Below are positions 16,823-25,554 of a DNA stretch of 64,000 bases, piece by piece. The DNA lies in assembly GCA_040007095.1 (NCBI GenBank), contig JBDTVS010000009.1:1-64000 (forward strand), given 5' to 3'. The translations under genes were made by a program, and so were the position numbers. The stretch is from JBDTVS01 sp040007095 (GTDB lineage: Bacteria > Acidobacteriota > Vicinamibacteria > Vicinamibacterales > CAVVIG01). The notes under the pieces are model-generated. The model had not been told where the DNA came from. It made no database searches and worked only from the letters and a program-made list of their open reading frames with translations. Positions within the stretch are counted from its first letter, which is position 1; each line of letters begins with the position of its first letter.

Positions 16823-17826
16823 GCCGCCCCGGTGGATCTGAATGGTGCCTGCTGGTTGTCTTCCGGGGCGCCCATCGACGCCATGAAGCTGTCTTCGATC
16901 GTCGCCGGGATGGCGCCGGCCCGGATGTCGTGAAACCCCCGGGACTCCAGGAACGCCGTCACGTCGCGCGCGATCTGCTCGGGTGCGGCCCGCTGTCGCT
17001 TGTCCGTAAAGTGCAGGACGTCGCCGAACGGATAGATGGTGTGGGTTTGCGGGTAGTCGCGAATCGCGAGCAGCGCGCGATACCGGTCGTTGGCCCGGAT
17101 GCCGAGCAGCGGGCGGTCGAAGGACTGCGTGATGGCTCGCGGCGTGTCGAGGGCGAGCAACCGGCCGCGTTGGACGAGGGCGACCCTGTCGCAGCGCGTC
17201 GCCTCGTCCATGTAGGGGGTGGAGACCACGATGGTGAGGCCGGTCGCCTTGAGCCGATCGAGCAGATCCCAGAATTCACGCCGCGAGACCGCATCGACGC
17301 CGGTCGTCGGCTCGTCGAGGAACAGGATCTCGGGGCGATGGACGAGCGCACAGCAGAGCGCCAGCTTCTGCTTCATCCCTCCCGATAACGCGGCAGCGCG
17401 GCGGTCCTTGAAGGCCTCGATTTGCGAATAGATAGGTGCGATCTGCGAGTACTCGCGTTCGACGGTCGTCCCGAACACCGAGGCGAAGAACCGCAGGTTT
17501 TCTTCGATGCTCAGATCGGGGTACAGGGAGAAGCGACCCGGCATGTAGCCGATGCGCTGCCTCAGCCTCCACAAGTCCTTCACCACGTCCTGTCCGAGCA
17601 CCCGAGCGGTCCCCGAACCGGGCACCAGCAGCGTCGTCAGAATCCGGAACAGCGTCGTCTTCCCGCCGCCATCGGGTCCGATGAAGCCAAAGAGCTCGCC
17701 GGCGCGAACGGAAAAGGACATGCCGTCGAGCGCGACGATCGGACCGAATCGTTTGACGAGGGCGTCGACCACGACGGCGTCAGCGTCGGACTGGCGCGTG
17801 CCTGATTGAGCTGTCGCGGGGCTCAT
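16819..17826 (-). CDS. ABC transporter ATPase
   Basis: A 335-residue ATPase. The ATG at 17826 is chosen because it forms an ATGA overlap with the HlyD gene; the frame upstream lacks homology. Walker A is GPDGGGKTT, the signature is ALSGGMKQKLALC, Walker B is ILFLDEPTTGVDAVS, and the switch region reads VVSTPYMDEATRCDR, with the usual histidine replaced by proline (STP instead of TTH). About 100 extra C-terminal residues follow the ATPase domain. The missing switch histidine suggests a catalytically weakened half-site complemented by the partner ATPase (inference). Confidence 0.92.
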   Translation of the reverse strand: MSPATAQSGTRQSDADAVVVDALVKRFGPIVALDGMSFSVRAGELFGFIGPDGGGKTTLFRILTTLLVPGSGTARVLGQDVVKDLWRLRQRIGYMPGRFSLYPDLSIEENLRFFASVFGTTVEREYSQIAPIYSQIEAFKDRRAAALSGGMKQKLALCCALVHRPEILFLDEPTTGVDAVSRREFWDLLDRLKATGLTIVVSTPYMDEATRCDRVALVQRGRLLALDTPRAITQSFDRPLLGIRANDRYRALLAIRDYPQTHTIYPFGDVLHFTDKRQRAAPEQIARDVTAFLESRGFHDIRAGAIPATIEDSFMASMGAPEDNQQAPFRSTGAA

Positions 17827-18866
17827 TTCGCCGGACTCGTGGTGTCGAATTGCACATCGGCCGGCATCCCGATCTTCAGCACGCCGCCTTCGTTCGGCAC
17901 GCGGATCTTGACGGCGTAGACGAGGTCGGCGCGCTCTTCGCGGGTCTGAATCGGCGTCGGCGTGAACTCGGCCTCGGACGAAATCCACGACACGGTGCCG
18001 GAGAGCGCGCGGCGCGCCTCGCCGCGCGCGTCGATCGTGACGCGCGCGCCGGCCCCGAGCTTCACCTGCGCCAGTTGCGGCTCGGTGACGTACGCCCGCA
18101 CCTCCACCGAGTCGAGGTTGGCGATCTTGTAGAGCGGCTGGCCCGGCTGCACGAACTCGCCGGCCTTGGCGTAGGTAGTGAGCACCGTGCCGGCCACGGG
18201 GTTGGTCACCTGGCTCTTGCGCATCCGTTCGGTGACCTGGGCGATCTGCGCGGCCGCCGAGGTCACCTGCGCCGTCGCGGTCTGGCGCTGCGCGCGCGTG
18301 GCCTCGATCTGCTGAGTGTGGGCTTGAATCTGGCTGTCCTGCGCCTTGACTTGCTCGGCTTGCGCCTTGATCTGCTCGTCGAGCACGCGGGCATCTCGCT
18401 CGGCCTGATCGAGCTGCTGGGCGGTCGCCGCCGCCTGCGCGAAGAGGCGTTGTGTGCGCTCGTAGGTGCGGCGTGCGATTTCTCGCTGGGCTTCGAGCGC
18501 GGCGCTCTGCGCCTTCGCGGCGTCTCGCTGGGCCACCGCCACGTTTCGCTGGGCCTGCAGCACGTCGACCTGCTGGGCGACTTCGTTGACTCGAGAAGTC
18601 GTCGCACCGCGCTGCGCCTCGAGCTGATCGCGCTGAAGCCCCAGTTCGACCGCGTCGATGGTGCCGACAACGGCGTCGACCGCCAGCGAGTCTCCTTCTT
18701 TCGGTGCGAACGAGACGAGCCGGCCTCCGGTTTCGGCGCCCACGACCACGGCGGTGGCCTCCACGTTGCCGTATGCGTCCGGCGGCATCGGACGCGCGCA
18801 GTTGGCCGCGCCCGCCGTCATCAACAGCAGTATCGGCAGGCGGGCATACCCAGCCATCGATCGCAT
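17823..18866 (-). CDS. HlyD-family membrane fusion protein
   Basis: A 347-residue periplasmic adaptor. The start ATG at 18866 overlaps the TolC stop by one base (TGATG). An N-terminal export signal ends near a lipobox-like AGAANC, so it may be a lipoprotein. A biotinyl-lipoyl-like domain is split around a long alanine/glutamine-rich coiled coil (about residues 80-220, many QAQ and AQR heptads). A beta-barrel region follows, with VTNPVAGTVL and GEFVQPGQPLYKIA. It should bridge the ABC pump and the TolC-like channel. The closest functional analogue is YbhG. Confidence 0.93.
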   Translation of the reverse strand: MRSMAGYARLPILLLMTAGAANCARPMPPDAYGNVEATAVVVGAETGGRLVSFAPKEGDSLAVDAVVGTIDAVELGLQRDQLEAQRGATTSRVNEVAQQVDVLQAQRNVAVAQRDAAKAQSAALEAQREIARRTYERTQRLFAQAAATAQQLDQAERDARVLDEQIKAQAEQVKAQDSQIQAHTQQIEATRAQRQTATAQVTSAAAQIAQVTERMRKSQVTNPVAGTVLTTYAKAGEFVQPGQPLYKIANLDSVEVRAYVTEPQLAQVKLGAGARVTIDARGEARRALSGTVSWISSEAEFTPTPIQTREERADLVYAVKIRVPNEGGVLKIGMPADVQFDTTSPAK

Positions 18867-20197
18867 CAACGCACCTCCAGCCCCAACGTGGTGAGGAACC
18901 TGGCGCTCGCCTGTGCGAGCTCCACCCGATGTCCGGCCCGGGCGAACTGCGCCTGAAGAAGCTCCGCGCTCCGGTCCAGATATTCGGCCGCCGTCACGAC
19001 GCGCTCTTGAAAGCGCGCCTGCATGCTGCGCTCGATCTCCTCCCGCAGCGCGATGATGCGGTCGTCGAGCGCCAGCGCGGTGGTCAGGCGATCGATCGCC
19101 GCCAGATCCGCCTCGGTCGAACGGCCCAGGCCCCGTGTGAAGGCGGCCTCGTCGTCGGCGACGATCTGCTGCTGGAGCGCCAGCGCCTCCCGCTCGCGGT
19201 TGGTGGTGCCCCAATTCCAGGCCTTCCACTGCACCTGCAGGCCGGCAAGGCCGTACGACTCGAACTGATCGCTGATGAAATTGAGGCCCGGACGGCCGTA
19301 CCCGACACGGGCGAACGCCGAAATGCGCGGCTGATCCTGGGCCGTCGCGACCTCCTGCTGCCGGGCGAGGCGCTCTCGCGTGCGGGCGAACTGGTCGTAC
19401 TCGGGCCGTGCGCGGGTGGCGTCTACCGCCGCGCGCGCCTGCATCACGGCCGCGGTCAACTCAGGAAGTTGGAGGAGGTCGGTTTCCGCCATCGCCCGTC
19501 CCGTCAGTCGCGAGAGTCTCGCCAGTGCGCCGCGGCGCGTGGCGCGGAGCTCCGCTTCATCCTGGCGGCGCTCGAGGAGCGTCGCTTCAATCGCGGCCGC
19601 GTCGGCCGCAAGCGATGCGCCCTCGCGAACACGGACGTTCATTTCGTCGAGCCGACCTTCGAGATCCTTGACGGTAGCGGCGAGCGTCCCGGCGCGCTCC
19701 TGGAGCAGCGCCGCCGAGAAGAACGCCTCGTTGACTTCCTGGCGCAACCCGAACAGCGCGGTCCGAATGCGGGCCTGGGCCTCGGCCAGCTGGGCGCGTT
19801 CGGCGGCCAGGCGCGGCTGAATCGTCTTGTCGAGCAGGCGCTGATCGATCCTGAGGTGAGCGTCGTAGGTATCCTTCGGGGTCGAAAACAGCGGCTGTCC
19901 ACCGGGCCCGAGGATCGGAGCGGTGGGCACGTCAGACTGATACTGTGCCTGGCCTTCGGCCACGATCGCAGGCAAACGCTCGGCCTCGATGTTGCGCAGC
20001 CTGAGCGCGGTCTGATCCGCCTGGAGCTGGAGTGCGTGGAACCGCGGGTCGGCGTCGATGGCGGCCCGGTAGAGACCGCCAATCTCGAGGGCGCCGCCCG
20101 AGTCCTGCGGGTATTGCGCGACCGCCGGCGCGGCACAGGCCAGAACCAGCGTCATCGCCGCCGGAAACAATGCGAGCGTCTCGAACGTCAACGTCAT
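18866..20197 (-). CDS. TolC-family outer membrane efflux protein
   Basis: A 443-residue outer-membrane channel subunit. It has a signal peptide ending near APAVAQ and two long helical hairpin repeats rich in Ala, Arg, Glu and Leu (RLRNIEAERLPAI, later LRATRRGALARLSRLTGR and ARPEYDQFARTRERLARQQ). The start at 20197 is set by an ATGA overlap with the TetR gene; the upstream frame is read-through. It forms the outer-membrane part of the tripartite efflux system encoded by this operon. Confidence 0.92.
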   Translation of the reverse strand: MTLTFETLALFPAAMTLVLACAAPAVAQYPQDSGGALEIGGLYRAAIDADPRFHALQLQADQTALRLRNIEAERLPAIVAEGQAQYQSDVPTAPILGPGGQPLFSTPKDTYDAHLRIDQRLLDKTIQPRLAAERAQLAEAQARIRTALFGLRQEVNEAFFSAALLQERAGTLAATVKDLEGRLDEMNVRVREGASLAADAAAIEATLLERRQDEAELRATRRGALARLSRLTGRAMAETDLLQLPELTAAVMQARAAVDATRARPEYDQFARTRERLARQQEVATAQDQPRISAFARVGYGRPGLNFISDQFESYGLAGLQVQWKAWNWGTTNREREALALQQQIVADDEAAFTRGLGRSTEADLAAIDRLTTALALDDRIIALREEIERSMQARFQERVVTAAEYLDRSAELLQAQFARAGHRVELAQASARFLTTLGLEVR

Positions 20198-20856
20198 GGA
20201 CGTAAGGCCCCCAAAAAGAACGCGGCGAGCTCGTGGCGGCGCTTGTCGATGAAGCGATCGAAGCCGTGTTGATTCATTCCGAACAGCGCCATGATCATCG
20301 GCCGCGCCGCGAACGGGAAGATGCACAGAGAAATGAGATTGATCATGAATTGCTCGGGCGAGATCGCCCGCATGGTGCCAGCCCGAACCCGCGCCTCGAT
20401 CTGCCGGCGCAGCGCCGCCGCGATCTTCGGGCCGACGGCTTCGGGGGTCATCCCCACCAGCGTCGAGATGAGCTGCGGCGCGCGCTCGGCATGATGAGCC
20501 AGCTCGCTGAGGATGTAGCCGGGCAGGTAGGGCGCCTGCGACAGATGGTCGAGCTCCAGTTGCACTACTCGCCTGACCTTGTCTTCGAGCTCGGCGTCGG
20601 ACGCCATTACTTCGATCACACGGGGAAAGAGCTGTTGGGCGGCGCGCCGGAAGACAGCTTCCGAAAGCCGCGCCTTGCTGCGGAAGTAGTAGTGCAGGAG
20701 GGCCTGGTTGACGCCCGCCTGGGCGGCGATGTCCTGCATGCGCGCGCCGGCGGTGCCGCGGCTGAGGAACACGACGTGCGCGGCGTCCAGGATCCGCTGT
20801 TCGGTCTGACCGTCATTCGTGGTGGCGGTCCGGCCTTTTCTTATTATCTGTTTCAT
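20194..20856 (-). CDS. TetR/AcrR-family transcriptional regulator
   Basis: A 220-residue repressor, first gene of the efflux operon. The HTH lies at about residues 20-65 (ILDAAHVVFLSRGTAGARMQDIAAQAGVNQALLHYYFRSKARL). The rest is helical and would bind the inducer. The start codon at 20856 directly abuts an AT-rich imperfect palindrome (20857-20872), so no ribosome site fits upstream. Either translation is leaderless or the true start differs. Autoregulation of the whole operon is the natural reading. Confidence 0.92.
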   Translation of the reverse strand: MKQIIRKGRTATTNDGQTEQRILDAAHVVFLSRGTAGARMQDIAAQAGVNQALLHYYFRSKARLSEAVFRRAAQQLFPRVIEVMASDAELEDKVRRVVQLELDHLSQAPYLPGYILSELAHHAERAPQLISTLVGMTPEAVGPKIAAALRRQIEARVRAGTMRAISPEQFMINLISLCIFPFAARPMIMALFGMNQHGFDRFIDKRRHELAAFFLGALRP

Positions 20857-20872
20857 TTAACCAAACGATTAA
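20857..20872. promoter_or_regulatory. Candidate TetR operator TTAACCAAACGATTAA
   Basis: A 16-base imperfect palindrome with TTAA ends lies immediately before the TetR start codon, in an otherwise GC-rich region. Binding here would block transcription of the efflux operon. No other copy was noticed in the window. Confidence 0.5.
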
Positions 20873-20988
20873 GCGGATTGTCGGTCAGGCGCGGACGGGA
20901 TGCAAGTGCTTTCTGCAATGACGGCTGGCGTCGGGGCGCCGAAGGGGGATTCGAAAAAGCAGGGCAAAGACAAACACGAGCCGCGACG

Positions 20989-21022
20989 GTCCGCCTGAAG
21001 GCTGCCTGAAGGCGGACACTAC
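20989..21022. repeat. Hairpin repeat B, copy 1
   Basis: The segment starts with GTCCGCCTGAAGG and, after an internal duplication GCTGCCTGAAGG, ends CGGACACTAC. It can form a stem GTCCGCC/GGCGGAC. Related copies lie at 34050-34093 and 52237-52259, and the ends of the 52-217 element carry the same GGACACTA. Confidence 0.6.
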
Positions 21023-21091
21023 TTACAGACGAAAGCGTTCTAGGATGACAAGGACATCGATCGGTAAGCGGTTCCAAGCGAAGGAGGCCAG

Positions 21092-21382
21092 ATGACTGCA
21101 AAGACCGTATGGGAATCGTTCAAGGCGGACGGCGAGACGGTGATCGAGAAGCTGAAGGCGTTGATTCACGAAGGAAATGTGCGCCGCGTCGTGATTCAGC
21201 ACGACGGCCGCACGGTGGCGGAGTTTCCGCTGACCGTCGGCGTGGTCGGCGCGATGCTCGCGCCGATTGTTGCGGCGATCGGCGCCCTGGTCGCGCTCCT
21301 CAAAGACTGCACGATACAGGTCGAGCGCACAGACACCGATGCCGAGGCTCAGGAAGATACCCAGGCCTCGAAGTCGGCCTAG
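21092..21382 (+). CDS. DUF4342 domain protein
   Basis: A 96-residue protein of the DUF4342 family. It has the family core GNVRRVVIQHDGRTVAEFPLTVGVVGAML followed by one hydrophobic helix (about residues 47-70) and an acidic tail. A strong ribosome site, GAAGGAGG, precedes the ATG by five bases. The gene stands alone between the efflux operon (divergent) and the solute-binding protein (convergent). Function is unknown; a small single-pass membrane protein is what the sequence shows. Confidence 0.88.
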   Translation: MTAKTVWESFKADGETVIEKLKALIHEGNVRRVVIQHDGRTVAEFPLTVGVVGAMLAPIVAAIGALVALLKDCTIQVERTDTDAEAQEDTQASKSA

Positions 21383-21448
21383 CCCTGGCTCCGCATCGGA
21401 TCCCACCCCGCCGTGTGGGAACGCGCGTCGGGAGCCCCGCGCCGCCGG

Positions 21449-22540
21449 TTATCGTTTTGCGGCAGGGGCGACTTCCACGCCGGCCAGCCTGGCGCGGTCG
21501 AGGGAAGACTTCACGAAGCCTGACGCACGTACGTCGGCGACAAAGCGATTGATCTCGTCGAGGCTCGACGCCTGGCCTTTCTCGACGACGATGGCCTGAC
21601 CGATCATCAGGAAGTTGTCCGGAAGGACGCGTACGGCCGCGGATGTTTTGGCGGCTTCTTCCATTCGCTGGCGGTTGGCGGCAAACGCGTCAATCTTGCC
21701 GCTCGTGAGCATGGCCACGAGCGCATCGTGGCCCGGCGTCTCGGCCAGGATGGCCACATGCGCCAGCTTGATATGCTCGCTGACGTAAATCTCCTGACTC
21801 TGGGCCTTGGCGGCTCCGATGGTCACGCCCGCCCGGTCGATGTCCGCGGTCGCTCGTATCGGCGAATCGGATCGCACCAGATAGGCGCTGGCCACCAGGG
21901 CGTACGGGTCCGAGAATTCCACCTGCGCGGCACGTGCCGCTTCGTACGCGAGAAAACCGATGTCGGCCTGATGGGATTTCACGCGCTCGATCACGGCGGC
22001 GGGATTGGGCTCGGGCAGAATGACCGCGGGCACGCCGAGGCGCCGCGCCAGCTCGTGCACGAGATCGGCGATGGGGCCGGTCACCTCGCCGGTCCGGGGA
22101 TCGATCCGCCCCTGAACCGGGTTGGTCGCGAGGAACGCCGCCCGCAGCGTCCCGGTCGGCGCCAGGTTGGCCGCCGGCAGCGGCGTGGCGAGGGTCAGCG
22201 TGAGCTGGAGGCTATGTAGCGGCTCGCGAAGCCGGGATCCAAAAATGAATTCGCCGTCCGGTTGTTTGCGGATGACGAAGCCGTGAAAGTCGCCGGGCGC
22301 ATCCGGGACGTTGCGCAGGAACTTGCCGTCGGGCGCGTAGACCTGCAGGCCGGCCTGGGGATCCTGCACGCTGACGTAGACCTCTCCACTGGCGCTGACC
22401 GCCACGTCGCCGTGCTGGTTGCCGAGCGCGGGCCGGCCCTCTGGCAGCTTCGGCCACTCGGGGACGGTCTTGAAATCCACGCTGGCGGCGTTGGCGACCA
22501 GGGTCATGCACGCCATTAACGCCAGGATCGTCTGCTTCAT
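21449..22540 (-). CDS. Chimeric secreted protein: NHL-like fragment plus solute-binding domain
   Basis: The 363-residue product has a signal peptide (MKQTILALMACMTLVANAA) and then two unrelated parts. Residues 20-100 resemble the start of an NHL/SMP-30 beta-propeller (VPEWPKLPEGRPALGNQHGDVAV, GEVYVSVQDP, GLQVYAPDGKFLRN), but one or two blades cannot make a propeller. From about residue 115 a family 3 periplasmic binding domain begins (TGTLRAAFLATNP, GEVTGPIADLVHELARRLGVP, ADIGFLAYEAARAAQVEFSDPYALV). The junction suggests a deletion that fused two secreted genes. The start at 22540 is chosen for the signal peptide. The frame is intact, so the fusion may be expressed; no transporter partner is adjacent. 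Confidence 0.8.
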   Translation of the reverse strand: MKQTILALMACMTLVANAASVDFKTVPEWPKLPEGRPALGNQHGDVAVSASGEVYVSVQDPQAGLQVYAPDGKFLRNVPDAPGDFHGFVIRKQPDGEFIFGSRLREPLHSLQLTLTLATPLPAANLAPTGTLRAAFLATNPVQGRIDPRTGEVTGPIADLVHELARRLGVPAVILPEPNPAAVIERVKSHQADIGFLAYEAARAAQVEFSDPYALVASAYLVRSDSPIRATADIDRAGVTIGAAKAQSQEIYVSEHIKLAHVAILAETPGHDALVAMLTSGKIDAFAANRQRMEEAAKTSAAVRVLPDNFLMIGQAIVVEKGQASSLDEINRFVADVRASGFVKSSLDRARLAGVEVAPAAKR

Positions 22541-22573
22541 GTCAGTCGATTGTCGCCGCCGCGGAGTCGTTGT

Positions 22574-22612
22574 CAAGGCAGAACTGCAAGGCAGAACTGC
22601 AAGGCCGAACTG
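22574..22612. repeat. 13-base tandem repeat x3
   Basis: CAAGGCAGAACTG occurs at 22574-22586 and 22587-22599, and with one change (CAAGGCCGAACTG) at 22600-22612. It lies in the gap between the chimeric binding protein and argG. Confidence 0.8.
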
Positions 22613-22663
22613 TCAACGCACCCACGTCTTCTACAGGGAGTGCGCCCGCCGCATCACGACGGT

Positions 22664-22740
22664 AAACCACCGAGGTCACGGAGATCACCGAAAAAAATCC
22701 TGATGTTCTGCCTCGGTGACACTCGGGGTGGCTCGGTGGT
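22664..22740. repeat. Inverted AACCACCGAGG repeat, hairpin
   Basis: The left arm AACCACCGAGGTCACGGAGA and the right arm ending GTGGCTCGGTGGTT are imperfect inverted copies around an A-rich spacer. It belongs with the AACCACnAAG-like intergenic repeats seen at about 31.0, 51.1 and 57.5-57.7 kb. A terminator role is possible. Confidence 0.5.
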
Positions 22741-22818
22741 TAACGTCAACCTGAGACGCGACGCACCAGGTGTTGGGAAGTAGCGACTGGGCGGATTCGC
22801 GCTATCCTGAAGGGCTAC

Positions 22819-24180
22819 ATGACGACGATCCTTCAGACGCTTCCGGTGGGCGAGAACGTGGGCATCGCCTTCTCGGGTGGGCTCGACACGAGCGCGGCCA
22901 TCCATTGGATGAGGCAGAAGGGGGCGATCCCCTTCGCCTACACGGCGGACCTCGGTCAGCCCGACGAGTCGGATTACGACGACATCCCGCGTCGCGCGCT
23001 CCAGTACGGGGCCGAGCGCGCGCGGCTCATCGATTGCCGCCAGCAGCTCGCCGCCGAGGGGCTGGCCGCACTGCAGAGCGGCGCGTTCCACATTTCGACG
23101 GCCGGCCTTCCGTACTTCAACACGACCCCGCTCGGCCGCGCCGTGACCGGCACAATGCTGGTCGTGGCGATGAAGGAAGACGCGGTCCATATCTGGGGAG
23201 ACGGCAGCACGTTCAAGGGCAACGACATCGAGCGGTTCTACCGCTACGGTCTGCTCGCCAATCCGGAGCTGCGCATCTACAAGCCATGGCTCGATCAGAT
23301 GTTCATCGACGAGCTGGGCGGGCGCGCCGAGATGTCCGAGTACATGCGCCGCGCGGGCTTTGCCTACCGGATGAGCGCTGAAAAGGCCTACTCGACCGAT
23401 TCGAACATGCTCGGGGCGACCCACGAAGCCAAGGACCTCGAACGTCTCAACATCGGCATGACCATCGTCGATCCGATCATGGGCGTGGCGTTCTGGCGGT
23501 CGGACGTGGCGGTCGAGCCCGAAACCGTCACGGTTCGCTTCGACGAAGGACGTCCCGTGGAGTTGAACGGCACGGGATTCACCGACCTGGTGGCGCTGCT
23601 CCTCGAAGCCAACCGCATCGGTGGCCGCCACGGGTTGGGAATGAGCGACCAGATCGAGAACCGGATCATCGAGGCCAAGAGCCGCGGCATCTATGAGGCG
23701 CCGGGGATGGCCTTGTTGTTCATCGCCTACGAGCGGCTCATCACCGGGATTCACAACGAAGACACCATCGAGCAGTACCGGGACGCCGGGCGCCGCCTCG
23801 GCCGGTTCCTGTACCAGGGGCGATGGTTCGATCCGCAGGCGATGCAATTGCGCGAATCGGCCCAACGGTGGGTCGCGCGGCCGGTGACCGGCGAGGTGAC
23901 CGTCGAGCTGCGCCGCGGCAACGACTATTCGATTCTCGACACCTCGAGCCCGAATCTGACCTACCGGCCCGAGCGCTTGACGATGGAAAAAGGGGGAGCG
24001 GAATTCTCGCCGCAGGATCGCATCGGGCAGTTGACGATGCGCAACCTCGACATCGTCGATACCCGTCAGAAGTTGATCACCTACGTGAAGACCGGACTGC
24101 TCGCGCCTTCTCTTGGCGCGTCGCTTCCACATCTGCCCGCAGCCGACGTTGGGAGCCCGCCGGGCGAGGACAAGAAGTAA
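22819..24180 (+). CDS. argG: Argininosuccinate synthase
   Basis: The 453-residue enzyme joins citrulline and aspartate with ATP to give argininosuccinate in arginine biosynthesis. It has the PP-loop AFSGGLDTS (residues 17-25), YTADLGQ, the GNDIERF substrate loop, and EKAYSTDSNMLGATHEAKDLE. Length and these motifs match the long, E. coli-type ArgG rather than the shorter type. GAAGGG lies seven bases before the ATG. It is followed five bases later by a helicase gene; no other arginine genes are in the window. Confidence 0.97.
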   Translation: MTTILQTLPVGENVGIAFSGGLDTSAAIHWMRQKGAIPFAYTADLGQPDESDYDDIPRRALQYGAERARLIDCRQQLAAEGLAALQSGAFHISTAGLPYFNTTPLGRAVTGTMLVVAMKEDAVHIWGDGSTFKGNDIERFYRYGLLANPELRIYKPWLDQMFIDELGGRAEMSEYMRRAGFAYRMSAEKAYSTDSNMLGATHEAKDLERLNIGMTIVDPIMGVAFWRSDVAVEPETVTVRFDEGRPVELNGTGFTDLVALLLEANRIGGRHGLGMSDQIENRIIEAKSRGIYEAPGMALLFIAYERLITGIHNEDTIEQYRDAGRRLGRFLYQGRWFDPQAMQLRESAQRWVARPVTGEVTVELRRGNDYSILDTSSPNLTYRPERLTMEKGGAEFSPQDRIGQLTMRNLDIVDTRQKLITYVKTGLLAPSLGASLPHLPAADVGSPPGEDKK

Positions 24181-24185
24181 TCATC

Positions 24186-25529
24186 ATGCCGTTCAGCCAA
24201 TTCAACCTCCACCCGGACCTGCTCCGCGGTCTCAAGGATCTCGGATATCCCCGCGCCACACCGATCCAGGCCGACGCAATTCCCCCGGCGCTCGCCGGCC
24301 GTGATCTGCTCGCCTGCGCGATGACCGGCAGCGGCAAGACCGCGGCGTTTCTCTTGCCGATCGTCCACAAGCTGATGGAAAAGCCGCGGCGTACTACCCG
24401 CGTGCTGGTGCTCACGCCGACGCGGGAACTGGCGGCGCAGATTCTCGAGGATCTCACCGACCTGGCGGTCCACACGCCGATTACCGGCGCGGCGGTCTTC
24501 GGGGGTGTCGGCATGGGACCTCAGGAGCACGCGTTCCGCAGCGGCGTCGACGTCATCATCGCGACGCCCGGGCGGCTGCTGGATCACTTCCGCCAGCCGT
24601 ACGCCAAGCTCCAGGGCCTGGAGTTTCTGGTGCTGGACGAAGCCGATCGGATGCTCGACATGGGATTTCTGCCGGACATTCGGCGCGTCCTCCGGCACCT
24701 GCCGAAAAAACGTCAGACGCTGTTTTTCAGCGCCACCATGCCGGGGCCGATCGCGGCGCTGTCGCGCGAGATGCTTCACGATCCGGTGACGATCAATCTC
24801 GAGCGGCGATCGCTGCCCGCCGTCGGGATTACTCACGCCGTGTATCCCGTCTCGCAGCCCTTGAAGGCGCCGCTGCTCGTGGCATTGCTCAAAGGCGGCC
24901 AGGTGCGCGATGCGCTCGTCTTCACGCGCACGAAGCATCGCGCCGATCGGCTGGCGAAACATCTGGCCCTCAACCAGGTGACCGTGGAGCGTATTCACGG
25001 CAACCGGTCGCAGGCGCAGCGGACCGAGGCGCTGGCCGGGTTCAAGAATGGCCGTTACCGGGTGCTGGTCGCCACCGACATCGCCGCGCGCGGGATCGAT
25101 GTGACGGCGCTCGGCCACGTGATCAACTTCGATGTACCGGGGCAACCTGAAGATTACATCCACCGCGTCGGCCGGACCGCGCGCGCGGAGCTGACGGGGT
25201 CGGCGTTCACGCTGGTCTCGCCGGAGGAGGAGGGCAGCCTGCGCGACATCGAGAAGGCGATCGGCAACCGTCTGCCGCGCGTCACCGTGCCGGATTTCGA
25301 CTATCAGGCACGCCCGGCGGCGCTGCTCGAGGTGCCGCACGCGCAACGCATCGCCGAGATCCGCGCACGGAAGACGGAGGAGCGGGCGCGCGCCCGCGTG
25401 AATGCGGCGCGCCGATCCCAGCACCTCATACACCAGAAACCTGGAGCGACGGGCGGCGGTCAACCCGCCGGCGACCATCGGCCGCGCCGCCAGCCGCCGG
25501 CCGGCGGGCGACGGCCGTGGGGACGGTAG
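24186..25529 (+). CDS. rhlE: DEAD-box RNA helicase, RhlE-like
   Basis: A 447-residue ATP-dependent RNA helicase. Motifs in order: Q motif FNLHPDLLRGLKDLGYPRATPIQ, motif I AMTGSGKT, Ia PTRELAAQ, GG, Ib TPGRLLD, II VLDEADRMLD, III FSATM, IV ALVFTRTK, V VATDIAARGIDV, and VI HRVGRTARA. A basic tail rich in Arg, Pro and Gly (about 375-447) would bind RNA. The start at 24186 gives the usual N-terminus; the open frame extends into argG but has no homology there. It is expected to act in RNA remodelling and ribosome assembly. Confidence 0.94.
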   Translation: MPFSQFNLHPDLLRGLKDLGYPRATPIQADAIPPALAGRDLLACAMTGSGKTAAFLLPIVHKLMEKPRRTTRVLVLTPTRELAAQILEDLTDLAVHTPITGAAVFGGVGMGPQEHAFRSGVDVIIATPGRLLDHFRQPYAKLQGLEFLVLDEADRMLDMGFLPDIRRVLRHLPKKRQTLFFSATMPGPIAALSREMLHDPVTINLERRSLPAVGITHAVYPVSQPLKAPLLVALLKGGQVRDALVFTRTKHRADRLAKHLALNQVTVERIHGNRSQAQRTEALAGFKNGRYRVLVATDIAARGIDVTALGHVINFDVPGQPEDYIHRVGRTARAELTGSAFTLVSPEEEGSLRDIEKAIGNRLPRVTVPDFDYQARPAALLEVPHAQRIAEIRARKTEERARARVNAARRSQHLIHQKPGATGGGQPAGDHRPRRQPPAGGRRPWGR

Positions 25530-25554
25530 GAGCGACGTGTAGTCAGTCATTCCC

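Noticed and set aside
17827..17988. N-terminal extension of the ABC ATPase frame into hlyD
   Set aside because: Arg-rich read-through; the ATGA overlap and normal N-terminus place the start at 17826.
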